A model generated the notes under the pieces. It saw only the letters and a list, made by a program, of their open reading frames with translations. It was not told the DNA's origin and did not search any database. Source: Lachnospiraceae bacterium (GTDB taxonomy: Bacteria; Bacillota; Clostridia; Lachnospirales; Lachnospiraceae). Taken from it: a stretch of 7,047 bases of DNA. Of the stretch, positions 1 through 5,954 are shown one piece after another. Numbering within the stretch: position 1 is the first letter of the stretch; the number at the start of each line of letters is the position of its first letter. The DNA is taken from contig JAKSRN010000100.1 in assembly GCA_024403585.1 (NCBI GenBank), positions 1-7,047 on the forward strand, given 5' to 3'. The position numbers and the translations under genes were made by a program.

Positions 1-104
1 AGACATCACGTCTAAAACGATCTGTCGGATGGAGTTTTACGCACTGATTCGATAAAACCCACACAAAAGTAACGCCGAACCGCCAATCTTCCAAGACTAA
101 TAAA

Positions 105-132
105 GCCCGGCGGATCTTGTGATCCGCCGGGC
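105..132 (-). terminator. Rho-independent terminator of the hydratase gene
   Basis: A perfect 12-bp GC-rich stem (GCCCGGCGGATC at 105-116 with its complement at 121-132) encloses a TTGT loop (ACAA in the minus-strand RNA). Read on the minus strand, the stem is followed by TTTATTAG, a short and imperfect U-tract. It lies 60 bases past the hydratase stop codon, the expected place for its terminator. On the plus strand the following bases are not T-rich, so termination is probably one-directional. Confidence 0.85.
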
Positions 133-136
133 CAGG

Positions 137-161
137 TATTCTTAGAAGATATTCTTAGAAG
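137..161. repeat. Tandem 12-base direct repeat
   Basis: TATTCTTAGAAG occurs at 137-148 and again at 150-161, separated by one base (13-base period). It lies between the hydratase stop codon and its terminator hairpin, in untranslated RNA. It is probably a small slippage duplication; no function is evident. Confidence 0.7.
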
Positions 162-192
162 GTCTACCTGAACCTTTCTTCAGTTTTATCCA

Positions 193-2481
193 TTAACCTT
201 TGTAGTAGTTGATCAGGCAGCCTTTCAGGATGATCTCTCTCTCATCATCTGTCAGATCACCGAGACGAAGGTCGAATGCTGTCATTGCATCGTCTTTTAC
301 AACATATGCTGTGATCACTTCTGCCTTCTCCTCAACTGCTTTGCGAACGCCAGGAACAAACAGGTAATCGCCATTTGCGAATGGAAGATCTCCCTCCTCG
401 ATCAGGAATGGAAGCATACCCCAGTTGATCAGGTTAGAACGATATCTCTTTGTAGCATACTCGTTAGCGATGTTCGCCCATCCGCCAAGTACTTTCTGGC
501 AGGATGCAGCCTGCTCACGGGCAGAACCATCACCTGGTTTTACAGCAAAGATGGTAGAACCAACACCGATGTTTCCGCGGCCAACCTCAGGATAGGTCTT
601 CTTGATTGTCTCCATTACCGGTTTCATCTCTGGAAGTGCCTCCAGCGGACAGGTATCAGCCTCGATGGCTTTCTGTGCTTTCTGAACCTCTTTTGCACGT
701 CCAACGTATGCAGGATCTTTTCTGGACAGAGTGAACTCTGCAAGACCCAGAGGGTTGGAACGGAAGGAAGAAGTCTCACCGGATGGAATCAGCTCATCTG
801 TTGTTGTTACAGGATCGTGGATCTCGGAAACCACTTTCAGAACCATGTTCTCAGGCAGTGCAGACATTGCCGGCCAGTCTTTGATGTTTGGTCCAAACTG
901 GATCTCTACAGATGGATCTGCAACTCCCTTGCTGTCAAATACGCGGTTAGCGTAGATGGAAGAATCGAAGAAGTAGTTTGGATGACGGTACTCGCCTGCA
1001 AACTCTGTAGCAGGTGTCAGGAATCCCTTGTTTGCTGCTGTTGCTGCGATAGAACGAGCGTCCATAAGAGCAACAGAAGAAATCTGACCGTTCTGGATCT
1101 TGGATCCCTCACGGTTCGGGAAGTTTCTTGTAGAGTGACGGATAGACAGTGCATTGTTAGCTGGTGTGTCTCCTGCACCGAAGCAAGGTCCGCAGAATGC
1201 AGTCTTAACGATTGCACCTGTTGCAAGAAGGTCTGCCAGAACACCGTTTTTAGCCATCTCCATGAAGATTGGAGTAGATGCCGGATATACACTTAATGTA
1301 AATGCATCGGAACCGATATTCTGTCCACGAAGGATATCTGCTGCATCACAGATGTTCTCGAATCCACCGCCGGCACAACCAGCGATGATACCCTGGTCTA
1401 CCAGAAGTCTTCCGTTTACTACTTTGTCTTTCAGTGTGTATGGAATCTTTCCATCCAGAGAAACAAGAGCACGTTTCTCAACATCATCCAGGATGTCCAT
1501 GAGGTTAGCATTTACCTCATCGATGGTGTAGGTGTTGGATGGATGGAATGGCATAGCGATCATTGGGCGGATCTTATCCAGCTCGATCATGATCATACCG
1601 TCGTAGTAGGTAACAGCGCCAGGATTCAGCTCTTTGTAATCCTCGCTTCTGCCGTGTTTGTCATAGAAGTCTTTGATCTTCTCATCTGTTTTCCAGATAG
1701 AGGACAGACAAGTTGTCTCTGTGGTCATTACGTCCACACCGATACGGAAGTCAGCACTTAAGTTTGCAACGCCAGGTCCTACGAACTCCATTACTTTGTT
1801 CTTAACGTAACCGTTTGCAAATACAGCACCGATGATTGCCAGTGCAACGTCCTGAGGACCTACGCCAGGGATCGGAGCGCCTGTCATATAGATACCTACA
1901 ACGCCTGGCATTGGGATATCATAGGTTTTGTTCAGCAGCTGTTTTACAAGCTCAGGACCACCCTCGCCCATAGCCATGGTACCAAGAGCACCGTAACGGG
2001 TATGAGAGTCAGAACCAAGGATCATCTTGCCGCCGCCAGCCAGCATCTCTCTTGCAAACTGATGGATTACAGCCTGATGAGGTGGTACATAAACACCGCC
2101 GTATTTCTTAGCACAGGTAAGACCAAACATGTGGTCATCCTCGTTGATGGTTCCGCCTACTGCACACAGAGAGTTGTGGCAGTTGGTCAGTACGTAAGGT
2201 ACAGGGAATTTCTCCAGACCTGAAGCACGTGCTGTCTGGATGATTCCTACGAATGTAATATCATGAGAAGTCAGCTTGTCAAATTTGATCTGAAGCTGCT
2301 TCATATTTCCTGATGTGTTGTGGGAAGCAAGAATACCGTAAGCGATGGTGTTTTTCTTTGCCTCTGCCTGATCTGGTGCGCTGCCTGTAGCTGCCTGGAT
2401 CTTTGCAGAAGCTTCCGCATCAGCAGGGATTACTTCTGTTCCGTTCAGCAGATAAGCGCCGCCGTTTAACAGTTTGATCAT
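193..2481 (-). CDS. Aconitase-superfamily hydratase (single chain, YbhJ-like)
   Basis: A 762-residue cytosolic enzyme of the aconitase superfamily, in which a [4Fe-4S] cluster catalyses dehydration/rehydration of a hydroxy-acid. The large domain carries GSDSHTRYG (156-164), a Cys in GCAGGGFEN (Cys369) and the Cys pair in FCGPCFGAGDTP (Cys430, Cys433), together the likely three cluster ligands. A substrate-binding-type stretch, STRNFPNREGS (450-460), follows. The C-terminal swivel domain holds PGDGSAREQAA (649-659, Arg655), so LeuC-like and LeuD-like parts are fused in one chain. The first cluster Cys is not in the VxSCTN setting of classical aconitases. Length and layout fit the poorly characterised YbhJ-type hydratases; a true aconitate hydratase role is possible but unproven. 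The start is supported by AGGAGG (2490-2495) eight bases upstream. The gene is monocistronic, with its own promoter and terminator. Family assignment is sure; substrate is not. Confidence 0.92.
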   Translation of the reverse strand: MIKLLNGGAYLLNGTEVIPADAEASAKIQAATGSAPDQAEAKKNTIAYGILASHNTSGNMKQLQIKFDKLTSHDITFVGIIQTARASGLEKFPVPYVLTNCHNSLCAVGGTINEDDHMFGLTCAKKYGGVYVPPHQAVIHQFAREMLAGGGKMILGSDSHTRYGALGTMAMGEGGPELVKQLLNKTYDIPMPGVVGIYMTGAPIPGVGPQDVALAIIGAVFANGYVKNKVMEFVGPGVANLSADFRIGVDVMTTETTCLSSIWKTDEKIKDFYDKHGRSEDYKELNPGAVTYYDGMIMIELDKIRPMIAMPFHPSNTYTIDEVNANLMDILDDVEKRALVSLDGKIPYTLKDKVVNGRLLVDQGIIAGCAGGGFENICDAADILRGQNIGSDAFTLSVYPASTPIFMEMAKNGVLADLLATGAIVKTAFCGPCFGAGDTPANNALSIRHSTRNFPNREGSKIQNGQISSVALMDARSIAATAANKGFLTPATEFAGEYRHPNYFFDSSIYANRVFDSKGVADPSVEIQFGPNIKDWPAMSALPENMVLKVVSEIHDPVTTTDELIPSGETSSFRSNPLGLAEFTLSRKDPAYVGRAKEVQKAQKAIEADTCPLEALPEMKPVMETIKKTYPEVGRGNIGVGSTIFAVKPGDGSAREQAASCQKVLGGWANIANEYATKRYRSNLINWGMLPFLIEEGDLPFANGDYLFVPGVRKAVEEKAEVITAYVVKDDAMTAFDLRLGDLTDDEREIILKGCLINYYKG

Positions 2482-2537
2482 AATATTTTCCTCCTCTTAT
2501 ATGCTCTGCTTTACCGCAGTAAATCATCTATTCGTTT

Positions 2538-2566
2538 ATGATATATGATTTTCAGGTCTTACGCAA
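2538..2566 (-). promoter_or_regulatory. Putative sigma-A promoter of the hydratase gene
   Basis: On the minus strand, TTGCGT (2561-2566) and TATCAT (2538-2543) are separated by exactly 17 bases. The -35 matches TTGACA at four of six positions (TTG and the first-C equivalent differ only in the last part), and the -10 matches TATAAT at five. Transcription would start near 2531, giving a leader of about 50 bases that contains the AGGAGG site. This is a pattern match only. Confidence 0.55.
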
Positions 2567-2616
2567 GAAAAAGCCTGTATTTCTGCATTTTCCTTGTAAA
2601 AGCACGAAAAAAACAG

Positions 2617-2637
2617 TCGAATGATTACTATATTCGA
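2617..2637. repeat. Short spaced inverted repeat upstream of the hydratase promoter
   Basis: TCGAAT (2617-2622) and ATTCGA (2632-2637) are perfect inverted copies separated by nine bases, about 50 bases upstream of the hydratase -35. The geometry (half-site centres 15 bases apart) could suit a dimeric regulator. A six-base match in AT-rich DNA can also arise by chance. Confidence 0.25.
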
Positions 2638-2723
2638 AGGAATGGCTTTGATTTTCTTCATTAAGCAGGTTGTGATGAGGCAAAAAAGTCCTGTACTTTG
2701 TCTGGATTTACCGCATTTTCTCC

Positions 2724-2752
2724 TATACAGGCTCCTGCAGGTACGTTATAAT
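2724..2752 (+). promoter_or_regulatory. Putative sigma-A promoter of the 88-aa protein gene
   Basis: TATACA (2724-2729, four of six against TTGACA) and a perfect TATAAT (2747-2752) are separated by 17 bases. Transcription would start near 2759, giving a leader of about 29 bases before the ATG at 2788. The consensus -10 at the right distance from a good ribosome binding site makes this convincing. Confidence 0.65.
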
Positions 2753-2774
2753 TCTGCTTAACATGATTGTACAT

Positions 2775-2780
2775 GGGAGG
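2775..2780 (+). promoter_or_regulatory. Ribosome binding site that fixes the start of the 88-aa protein
   Basis: GGGAGG ends seven bases before the ATG at 2788. Two other in-frame starts (TTG at 2767, ATG at 2773) overlap or precede this site and have no ribosome binding site of their own, so 2788 is the chosen start. Confidence 0.8.
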
Positions 2781-2787
2781 AATCAGT

Positions 2788-3054
2788 ATGCTTCGTCTTT
2801 GGGGAAGGATGTTTCGTGATAATCGCCTTCTGAAGGATATCACGATTGATAATACAGAGGAGGATACCAGAACACACAGGATTTTCCATGCGCTGGATGA
2901 CATCTGCTATGCCTGGGATCTGGGAAAGCCCATCTGGCTGGATTCCAATATCAGGGAATTCAAGAAACATAATAAGACCAGATTTTACGCTGACAGTTTT
3001 ATAGAAGAGATTGATTTCGATTATCTGGAGATTTCGATTCTGGAGGAATATTGA
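2788..3054 (+). CDS. Small protein of unknown function, 88 residues
   Basis: I cannot assign a function. The evidence for a real gene is a consensus -10, a good ribosome binding site, a start close behind it, and a terminator directly after the stop. The protein is soluble-looking: no signal peptide or membrane segment is visible. It opens with a basic, aromatic stretch (MLRLWGRMFRDNRLLKD), has a polar middle with HALDDICYAWDLGKPIW (34-50) and a single Cys at 40, then FKKHNKTRF (58-66), and ends in a strongly acidic tail (FIEEIDFDYLEISILEEY). From memory, similar proteins of this size occur as hypothetical proteins in Lachnospiraceae; this could not be checked. It converges on ahcY and shares the terminator hairpin with it. 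Nothing in the context ties it to either neighbour's pathway. Confidence 0.8.
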   Translation: MLRLWGRMFRDNRLLKDITIDNTEEDTRTHRIFHALDDICYAWDLGKPIWLDSNIREFKKHNKTRFYADSFIEEIDFDYLEISILEEY

Positions 3055-3129
3055 AAAAAGTGAAATAAGGGGACGTACACCAATATGCAAAATTTGCATA
3101 TTGGTGTACGTCCCCCGTTTTCATTATTT
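3055..3129. terminator. Bidirectional terminator between the 88-aa gene and ahcY
   Basis: The perfect 23-bp stem (3069-3115) extends outward, after a three-base mismatch, by seven more pairs including one G-U (3059-3065 with 3119-3125) and then A/T pairs (3055-3057 with 3127-3129). Plus-strand transcripts meet TTTT soon after the stem (3118-3121). Minus-strand transcripts meet a run of six U (3054-3059 complement). It fits almost exactly between the stop codons of two convergent genes (3054 and 3135), so it probably ends both transcripts. Confidence 0.75.
3069..3115. repeat. Perfect inverted repeat, two 23-base arms around one base
   Basis: The left arm begins GGGGACGTACACC and the right arm ends GGTGTACGTCCCC. 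All 23 positions pair around the single central A at 3092. The arms are longer and more perfect than a terminator needs. The GGGGACGT ends resemble dispersed REP-like palindromes of some Firmicutes, so it may be a repeat element recruited as a terminator. Only one copy is in this window, so dispersal cannot be judged here. Confidence 0.9.
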
Positions 3130-3134
3130 CATAA

Positions 3135-4382
3135 TCAGTCTACAGCCCATCCGCTTAAATACTCTTCCTGCTCTTTTGTCAGAGTATCAATCTGCAGATT
3201 CATCGCTGCCAGTTTGTAACGTCCGATCTCATCATCGATGGAATCCGGTACGTTGTAAACTTTCGTCTCTATCTCATCCTTATGGTCTGCCATCCATTTC
3301 AGAGACAGTGCCTGTACTGCGAAGGACATATCCATGATCTCAGCCGGATGTCCCATACCGCATGCCAGGTTAACCAGACGGCCCTCGCCCAGAACGTTGA
3401 AGGTACGTCCGTCAGCCATTGTGTAGCCAACGATATTGTTGCGGCGCTCCTCGATGGATACAGCCTCTTTTCTAAGTGTTGCAATATCAACCTCGCAGTC
3501 AAAGTGACCAGCGTTGCAGAGAATTGCGTTGTTCTTCATAACATCGAAATGTCTCTTAACGATTACGTCCTTGCAGCCTGTTACAGTTACAAAGATATCG
3601 CCGTATTTTGCAGCCTCATCCATAGGCATGATACGGAATCCGTCCATGGTTGCATCCAGTGCCTTGAATGGATCTACCTCTGTTACGATTACATCAGCGC
3701 CCATTCCTTTTGCTCTCATGGCAGTTCCTTTTCCGCACCATCCATAGCCTGCAACTACAACAGTTTTTCCTGCTACGATCAGGTTTGTGGTATCCATGAT
3801 TGCAGTCCATACAGACTGACCTGTACCGTATTTGTTATCATAGTAATGTTTTGCTTTCGCATCATTAACAGCCATCATTGGGCAAGGAAGCACACCCTCG
3901 CGCTCTCTTGCTTTCAGACGATGGATTCCTGTTGTGGTCTCCTCGCATCCGCCGATCAGGCAGTCTGCATACTCTTTGCAGCGTCCGCCCAGAAGGTTGA
4001 TCAGGTCACCGCCGTCGTCAACGATCAGGTGTGGATGGCAAGCCAGTGTTGCTGCCAGAAGATCCTCGTACTCCTCAGCAGATACGCCGTATTTTCCAAA
4101 TGTCTCGATACCCATCTCAGCTACTGCTGCCGCTACATCGTCCTGGGTGGACAGTGGGTTGCAGCCTGTCAGATATACTTCAGCTCCACCTTTTGCCAGA
4201 ACAAGGCCAAGGTTTGCTGTTTTTGCCTCAAGGTGAACAGATACTGCGATACGCAGGCCTTTGAATGGCTGCTCCTCCTCGAACTGTTTCTCAATCTGTG
4301 ACAGAGCAGGCATGAAGGAACGTACCCACTCAATTTTCTTTCTTCCTGATGGTGCCAGGCTTGGATCTTTAATAATGCTCAT
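3135..4382 (-). CDS. ahcY: S-adenosylhomocysteine hydrolase (possibly S-inosylhomocysteine hydrolase)
   Basis: A 415-residue cytosolic NAD-dependent enzyme splitting SAH into homocysteine and adenosine, or possibly S-inosylhomocysteine into homocysteine and inosine. Family residues are present: DDGGDL (Asp123), CEETTTG (Glu148), Lys178 and Asp182-Asn183 in NDAKAKHYYDN, the NAD loop GYGWCGKG (212-219), Glu235 in VTEVDP, GHFD (His293) and GMGHP (His345). Aligned to the human enzyme these match Asp131, Glu156, Lys186, Asp190, Asn191, Glu243, His301 and His353. It is of the short archaeal/Thermotoga-like form: it ends at GWAVD and lacks the C-terminal K...YRY tail. The segment VHLEAKTAN (49-57) puts Glu52 and Lys54 where human has Thr57 and Glu59, adenine-pocket residues. 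The start is supported by GAGAGGA (4389-4395), six bases upstream. It lies 87 bases downstream of mtaD and is probably co-transcribed; a weak extra promoter (TTCTGA, 17 bases, TATACA; 4403-4431) is possible. Confidence 0.95.
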   Translation of the reverse strand: MSIIKDPSLAPSGRKKIEWVRSFMPALSQIEKQFEEEQPFKGLRIAVSVHLEAKTANLGLVLAKGGAEVYLTGCNPLSTQDDVAAAVAEMGIETFGKYGVSAEEYEDLLAATLACHPHLIVDDGGDLINLLGGRCKEYADCLIGGCEETTTGIHRLKAREREGVLPCPMMAVNDAKAKHYYDNKYGTGQSVWTAIMDTTNLIVAGKTVVVAGYGWCGKGTAMRAKGMGADVIVTEVDPFKALDATMDGFRIMPMDEAAKYGDIFVTVTGCKDVIVKRHFDVMKNNAILCNAGHFDCEVDIATLRKEAVSIEERRNNIVGYTMADGRTFNVLGEGRLVNLACGMGHPAEIMDMSFAVQALSLKWMADHKDEIETKVYNVPDSIDDEIGRYKLAAMNLQIDTLTKEQEEYLSGWAVD

Positions 4383-4442
4383 GTGAAATCCTCTCTATTA
4401 TTTGTATATTCATGTTCTGTATGTTTCAGAATTACTTTTCGC

Positions 4443-4454
4443 AAAACCGGTTTT
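4443..4454. repeat. 12-base palindrome in the mtaD-ahcY gap
   Basis: AAAACCGGTTTT is a perfect palindrome 16 bases after the mtaD stop codon. With no spacer it makes a poor hairpin, so it is more plausible as a DNA-level site or chance than as a terminator. No other strong structure is visible in the 87-base gap, which agrees with read-through from mtaD into ahcY. Confidence 0.35.
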
Positions 4455-4469
4455 TATGGCTCTGTCCAA

Positions 4470-5744
4470 TTACAGGAACTGTTTTGCCAGCTCCTCAACT
4501 TCGTAATACACTTTCTCGGTGTCGATGGTCAGCAGCTCGTTCTTTCTCATGACAAACTTACCGTTGATCATGGAAGAAACCACCTCGGAACCATTTGCAG
4601 AATAGCAAAGGGAGGAGATGATGTTGTTGTTCGGGAAGAGGGATGGGCTTCTCAGGTCAAGGAAGATCAGGTCTGCTGCGGCGCCCTCTTTGATCACGCC
4701 CAGCTGGTCCTCTTTGTGAAGAGCCTTTGCAGCATTCACAGTAGCTGCCTGTACCACATACTGTGCAGGAAGTGCTGTCGGATCTTTCTGGATTCCCTTG
4801 TGAATCAGGGACAGGAGTCCCATCTCGCGGAACATGTTCAGGGTATTGTTGCTGGCTGTTCCGTCTGTACCGATACAGATGTTGACACCCTTCTCCTTCA
4901 TCTCGGAGATCGGTGCAAAGCCGTTGCCCAGTTTTGCATTACTTGCAGGGTTGGTTACCACGTGAGAACCTGTTGCTTTCAGGATGTCGATATCGTCATC
5001 GCGCATCTGCACGCAGTGAGCCAGGATACACTCGTCATCCAGGAAACCGATCTCATTCAGAAGAGCAACCGGTGATTTGCCGTATTTCTCGTAACAGTCG
5101 TTGATCTCTGTCATGCCCTCAGACAGGTGTGTCTGGTGGAGCAGCCCTCTCTTCTTTGCCTCTTCTGCAACCTGCTGGAAGAGTTTTGTGGATCCGCTGT
5201 AGATGGCATGTGGAGAGAGAATGAACTCGCAGGTCTCGGACTGGTACTCCTCCAGCTCGTCGATGGCCTGTTTAAAACGCTCATATCCGTCTGTATACAG
5301 ATCATCACCTACCAGACCACGTCCGATAAATGCTCTCATGCCGGTCTCTGTTGCAGCCTTTCCGGACTGTTTCAGATACATATGCATATCTACATAGGAA
5401 GTAGTTCCGCTTTTGATCATTTCCATAAATGCCAGCTGGTTGGTCCAGTAAGCAGCCTCTACAGGCAGCTTGTCCTCGATCGGCATTACGCCGTTGAAGA
5501 GCCAGTCTGTGAAGCAGACATCATCTGCATAGTTTCTCATCAGTGTCATGTATGCGTGGGTATGCATGTTGATCAGACCCGGCATAACCAGCTGATGTTT
5601 TGCGTCATAGGTTTCGTATGTCTCTGACTCAGCAAATGGTACAAAAGAGATGGTATTGCCCTTTACGTACAGATCGCGGCACTCTGTTTTCAGTGCTCCG
5701 TCAGCATATAAAAGAATGGTTCCGTTTACAATCTTAAGATTCAT
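4470..5744 (-). CDS. mtaD: 5-methylthioadenosine/S-adenosylhomocysteine deaminase
   Basis: A 424-residue amidohydrolase-superfamily enzyme that deaminates SAH to S-inosylhomocysteine and methylthioadenosine to methylthioinosine. The metal and catalytic residues are visible: HTH (His61, His63) after LVMPGLINM, His179 in SPHA, His206 and Glu209 in THLSE, His243 in AHC and Asp294 in GTDG. This is the pattern of the structurally known Thermotoga maritima enzyme TM0936. N- and C-terminal segments form the usual beta-sandwich: MNLKIVNGTILL at the start and AADLIFLDL (356-364) near the end. Related amidohydrolases such as guanine or chlorohydrolase types share the fold, but SNNTLNMFREM (298-308) and the ahcY neighbour favour SAH/MTA. 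AAGGGA (5753-5758) lies eight bases before the ATG. It is the first gene of the probable mtaD-ahcY operon, with its own promoter. Exact substrate range is inferred. Confidence 0.9.
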   Translation of the reverse strand: MNLKIVNGTILLYADGALKTECRDLYVKGNTISFVPFAESETYETYDAKHQLVMPGLINMHTHAYMTLMRNYADDVCFTDWLFNGVMPIEDKLPVEAAYWTNQLAFMEMIKSGTTSYVDMHMYLKQSGKAATETGMRAFIGRGLVGDDLYTDGYERFKQAIDELEEYQSETCEFILSPHAIYSGSTKLFQQVAEEAKKRGLLHQTHLSEGMTEINDCYEKYGKSPVALLNEIGFLDDECILAHCVQMRDDDIDILKATGSHVVTNPASNAKLGNGFAPISEMKEKGVNICIGTDGTASNNTLNMFREMGLLSLIHKGIQKDPTALPAQYVVQAATVNAAKALHKEDQLGVIKEGAAADLIFLDLRSPSLFPNNNIISSLCYSANGSEVVSSMINGKFVMRKNELLTIDTEKVYYEVEELAKQFL

Positions 5745-5789
5745 GAACTTTTTCCCTTCTATATATAAATAAATTCTTCAGATTCCGGT

Positions 5790-5813
5790 CTAGTCTCCTG
5801 ATTCGCAGACTAA
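5790..5813 (-). other. Hairpin in the mtaD leader RNA
   Basis: TAGTCT (5791-5796) and AGACTA (5807-5812) are inverted copies with a 10-base loop, plus one outer G-U pair in the minus-strand RNA. It lies at the 5' end of the roughly 75-base mtaD leader, about 45 bases before the ribosome binding site. It shows no features of the SAM-I or SAH riboswitches I know, and no terminator-type U-run follows. It may simply stabilise the RNA. Confidence 0.4.
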
Positions 5814-5825
5814 TCCATGATGCTA

Positions 5826-5853
5826 AGTATAACATAGATTTTCAGTTTGACAA
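5826..5853 (-). promoter_or_regulatory. Sigma-A promoter of mtaD-ahcY with extended -10
   Basis: On the minus strand, TTGTCA (5848-5853) and TATACT (5826-5831) are 16 bases apart, and the -10 is preceded by TGT, the extended -10 motif. Each hexamer matches consensus at five of six (-35) and about four to five of six (-10). Transcription would start near 5819. This is the strongest promoter-like pattern for the leftward pair. Confidence 0.7.
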
Positions 5854-5893
5854 CAGCAGAATCCTACAAACAGTAGCATCTGAGGCTTTTATC

Positions 5894-5902
5894 TGTTATA
5901 AT
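5894..5902 (+). promoter_or_regulatory. Extended -10 promoter of the TSCPD gene
   Basis: TGTTATAAT combines a perfect -10 hexamer (5897-5902) with the TGn extension. No good -35 lies 16-18 bases upstream (TAGCAT at 5874-5879 is poor), which extended -10 promoters tolerate. Transcription would start near 5909, with a leader of about 46 bases containing AAGGGAG (5939-5945). It may also serve murG downstream. Confidence 0.65.
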
Positions 5903-5954
5903 AATCGGTACGAATAAAACAGAAATGCTCTGTATCTGAAGGGAGATCATTAAA

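Larger units (their letters stand above)
2482..2787. other. Divergent intergenic region, hydratase / 88-aa protein
   Basis: This 306-base gap contains no convincing gene. It holds the leftward hydratase promoter and ribosome binding site, a short spaced inverted repeat, and the rightward promoter of the 88-residue protein. The part at about 2640-2720 shows nothing I can assign. Confidence 0.7.

Noticed and set aside
2..55. Open frame entering from the left edge on the plus strand (ends ...RMEFYALIR, stop at 53-55)
   Set aside because: Only 17 codons are visible; a frame this short can be open by chance. It could be the tail of a gene to the left, but the window cannot decide.
2661..2903. Minus-strand open frame whose tail (PAGACIGENAVNPDKVQDFF...) looks somewhat protein-like
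   Set aside because: Most of it is antisense to the 88-residue gene, its start and the internal ATG have no ribosome binding site, and its tail overlaps the rightward promoter. A decayed gene end cannot be excluded, but nothing positive supports it.
3282..4301. A long open frame (339 codons) on the plus strand across ahcY
   Set aside because: It is wholly antisense to a clear ahcY gene, has a Cys/Ser/His-rich composition typical of an antisense shadow, lacks a ribosome binding site and matches no family.
4383..5075. Plus-strand open frame of 230 codons across the mtaD 3' half
   Set aside because: It begins in the mtaD-ahcY gap without a ribosome binding site and runs antisense to mtaD; its composition is that of a shadow frame.
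5745..5819. SAM or SAH riboswitch in the mtaD leader
   Set aside because: The leader is short and has only one clear hairpin; I see neither the conserved SAM-I core nor the SAH riboswitch core.
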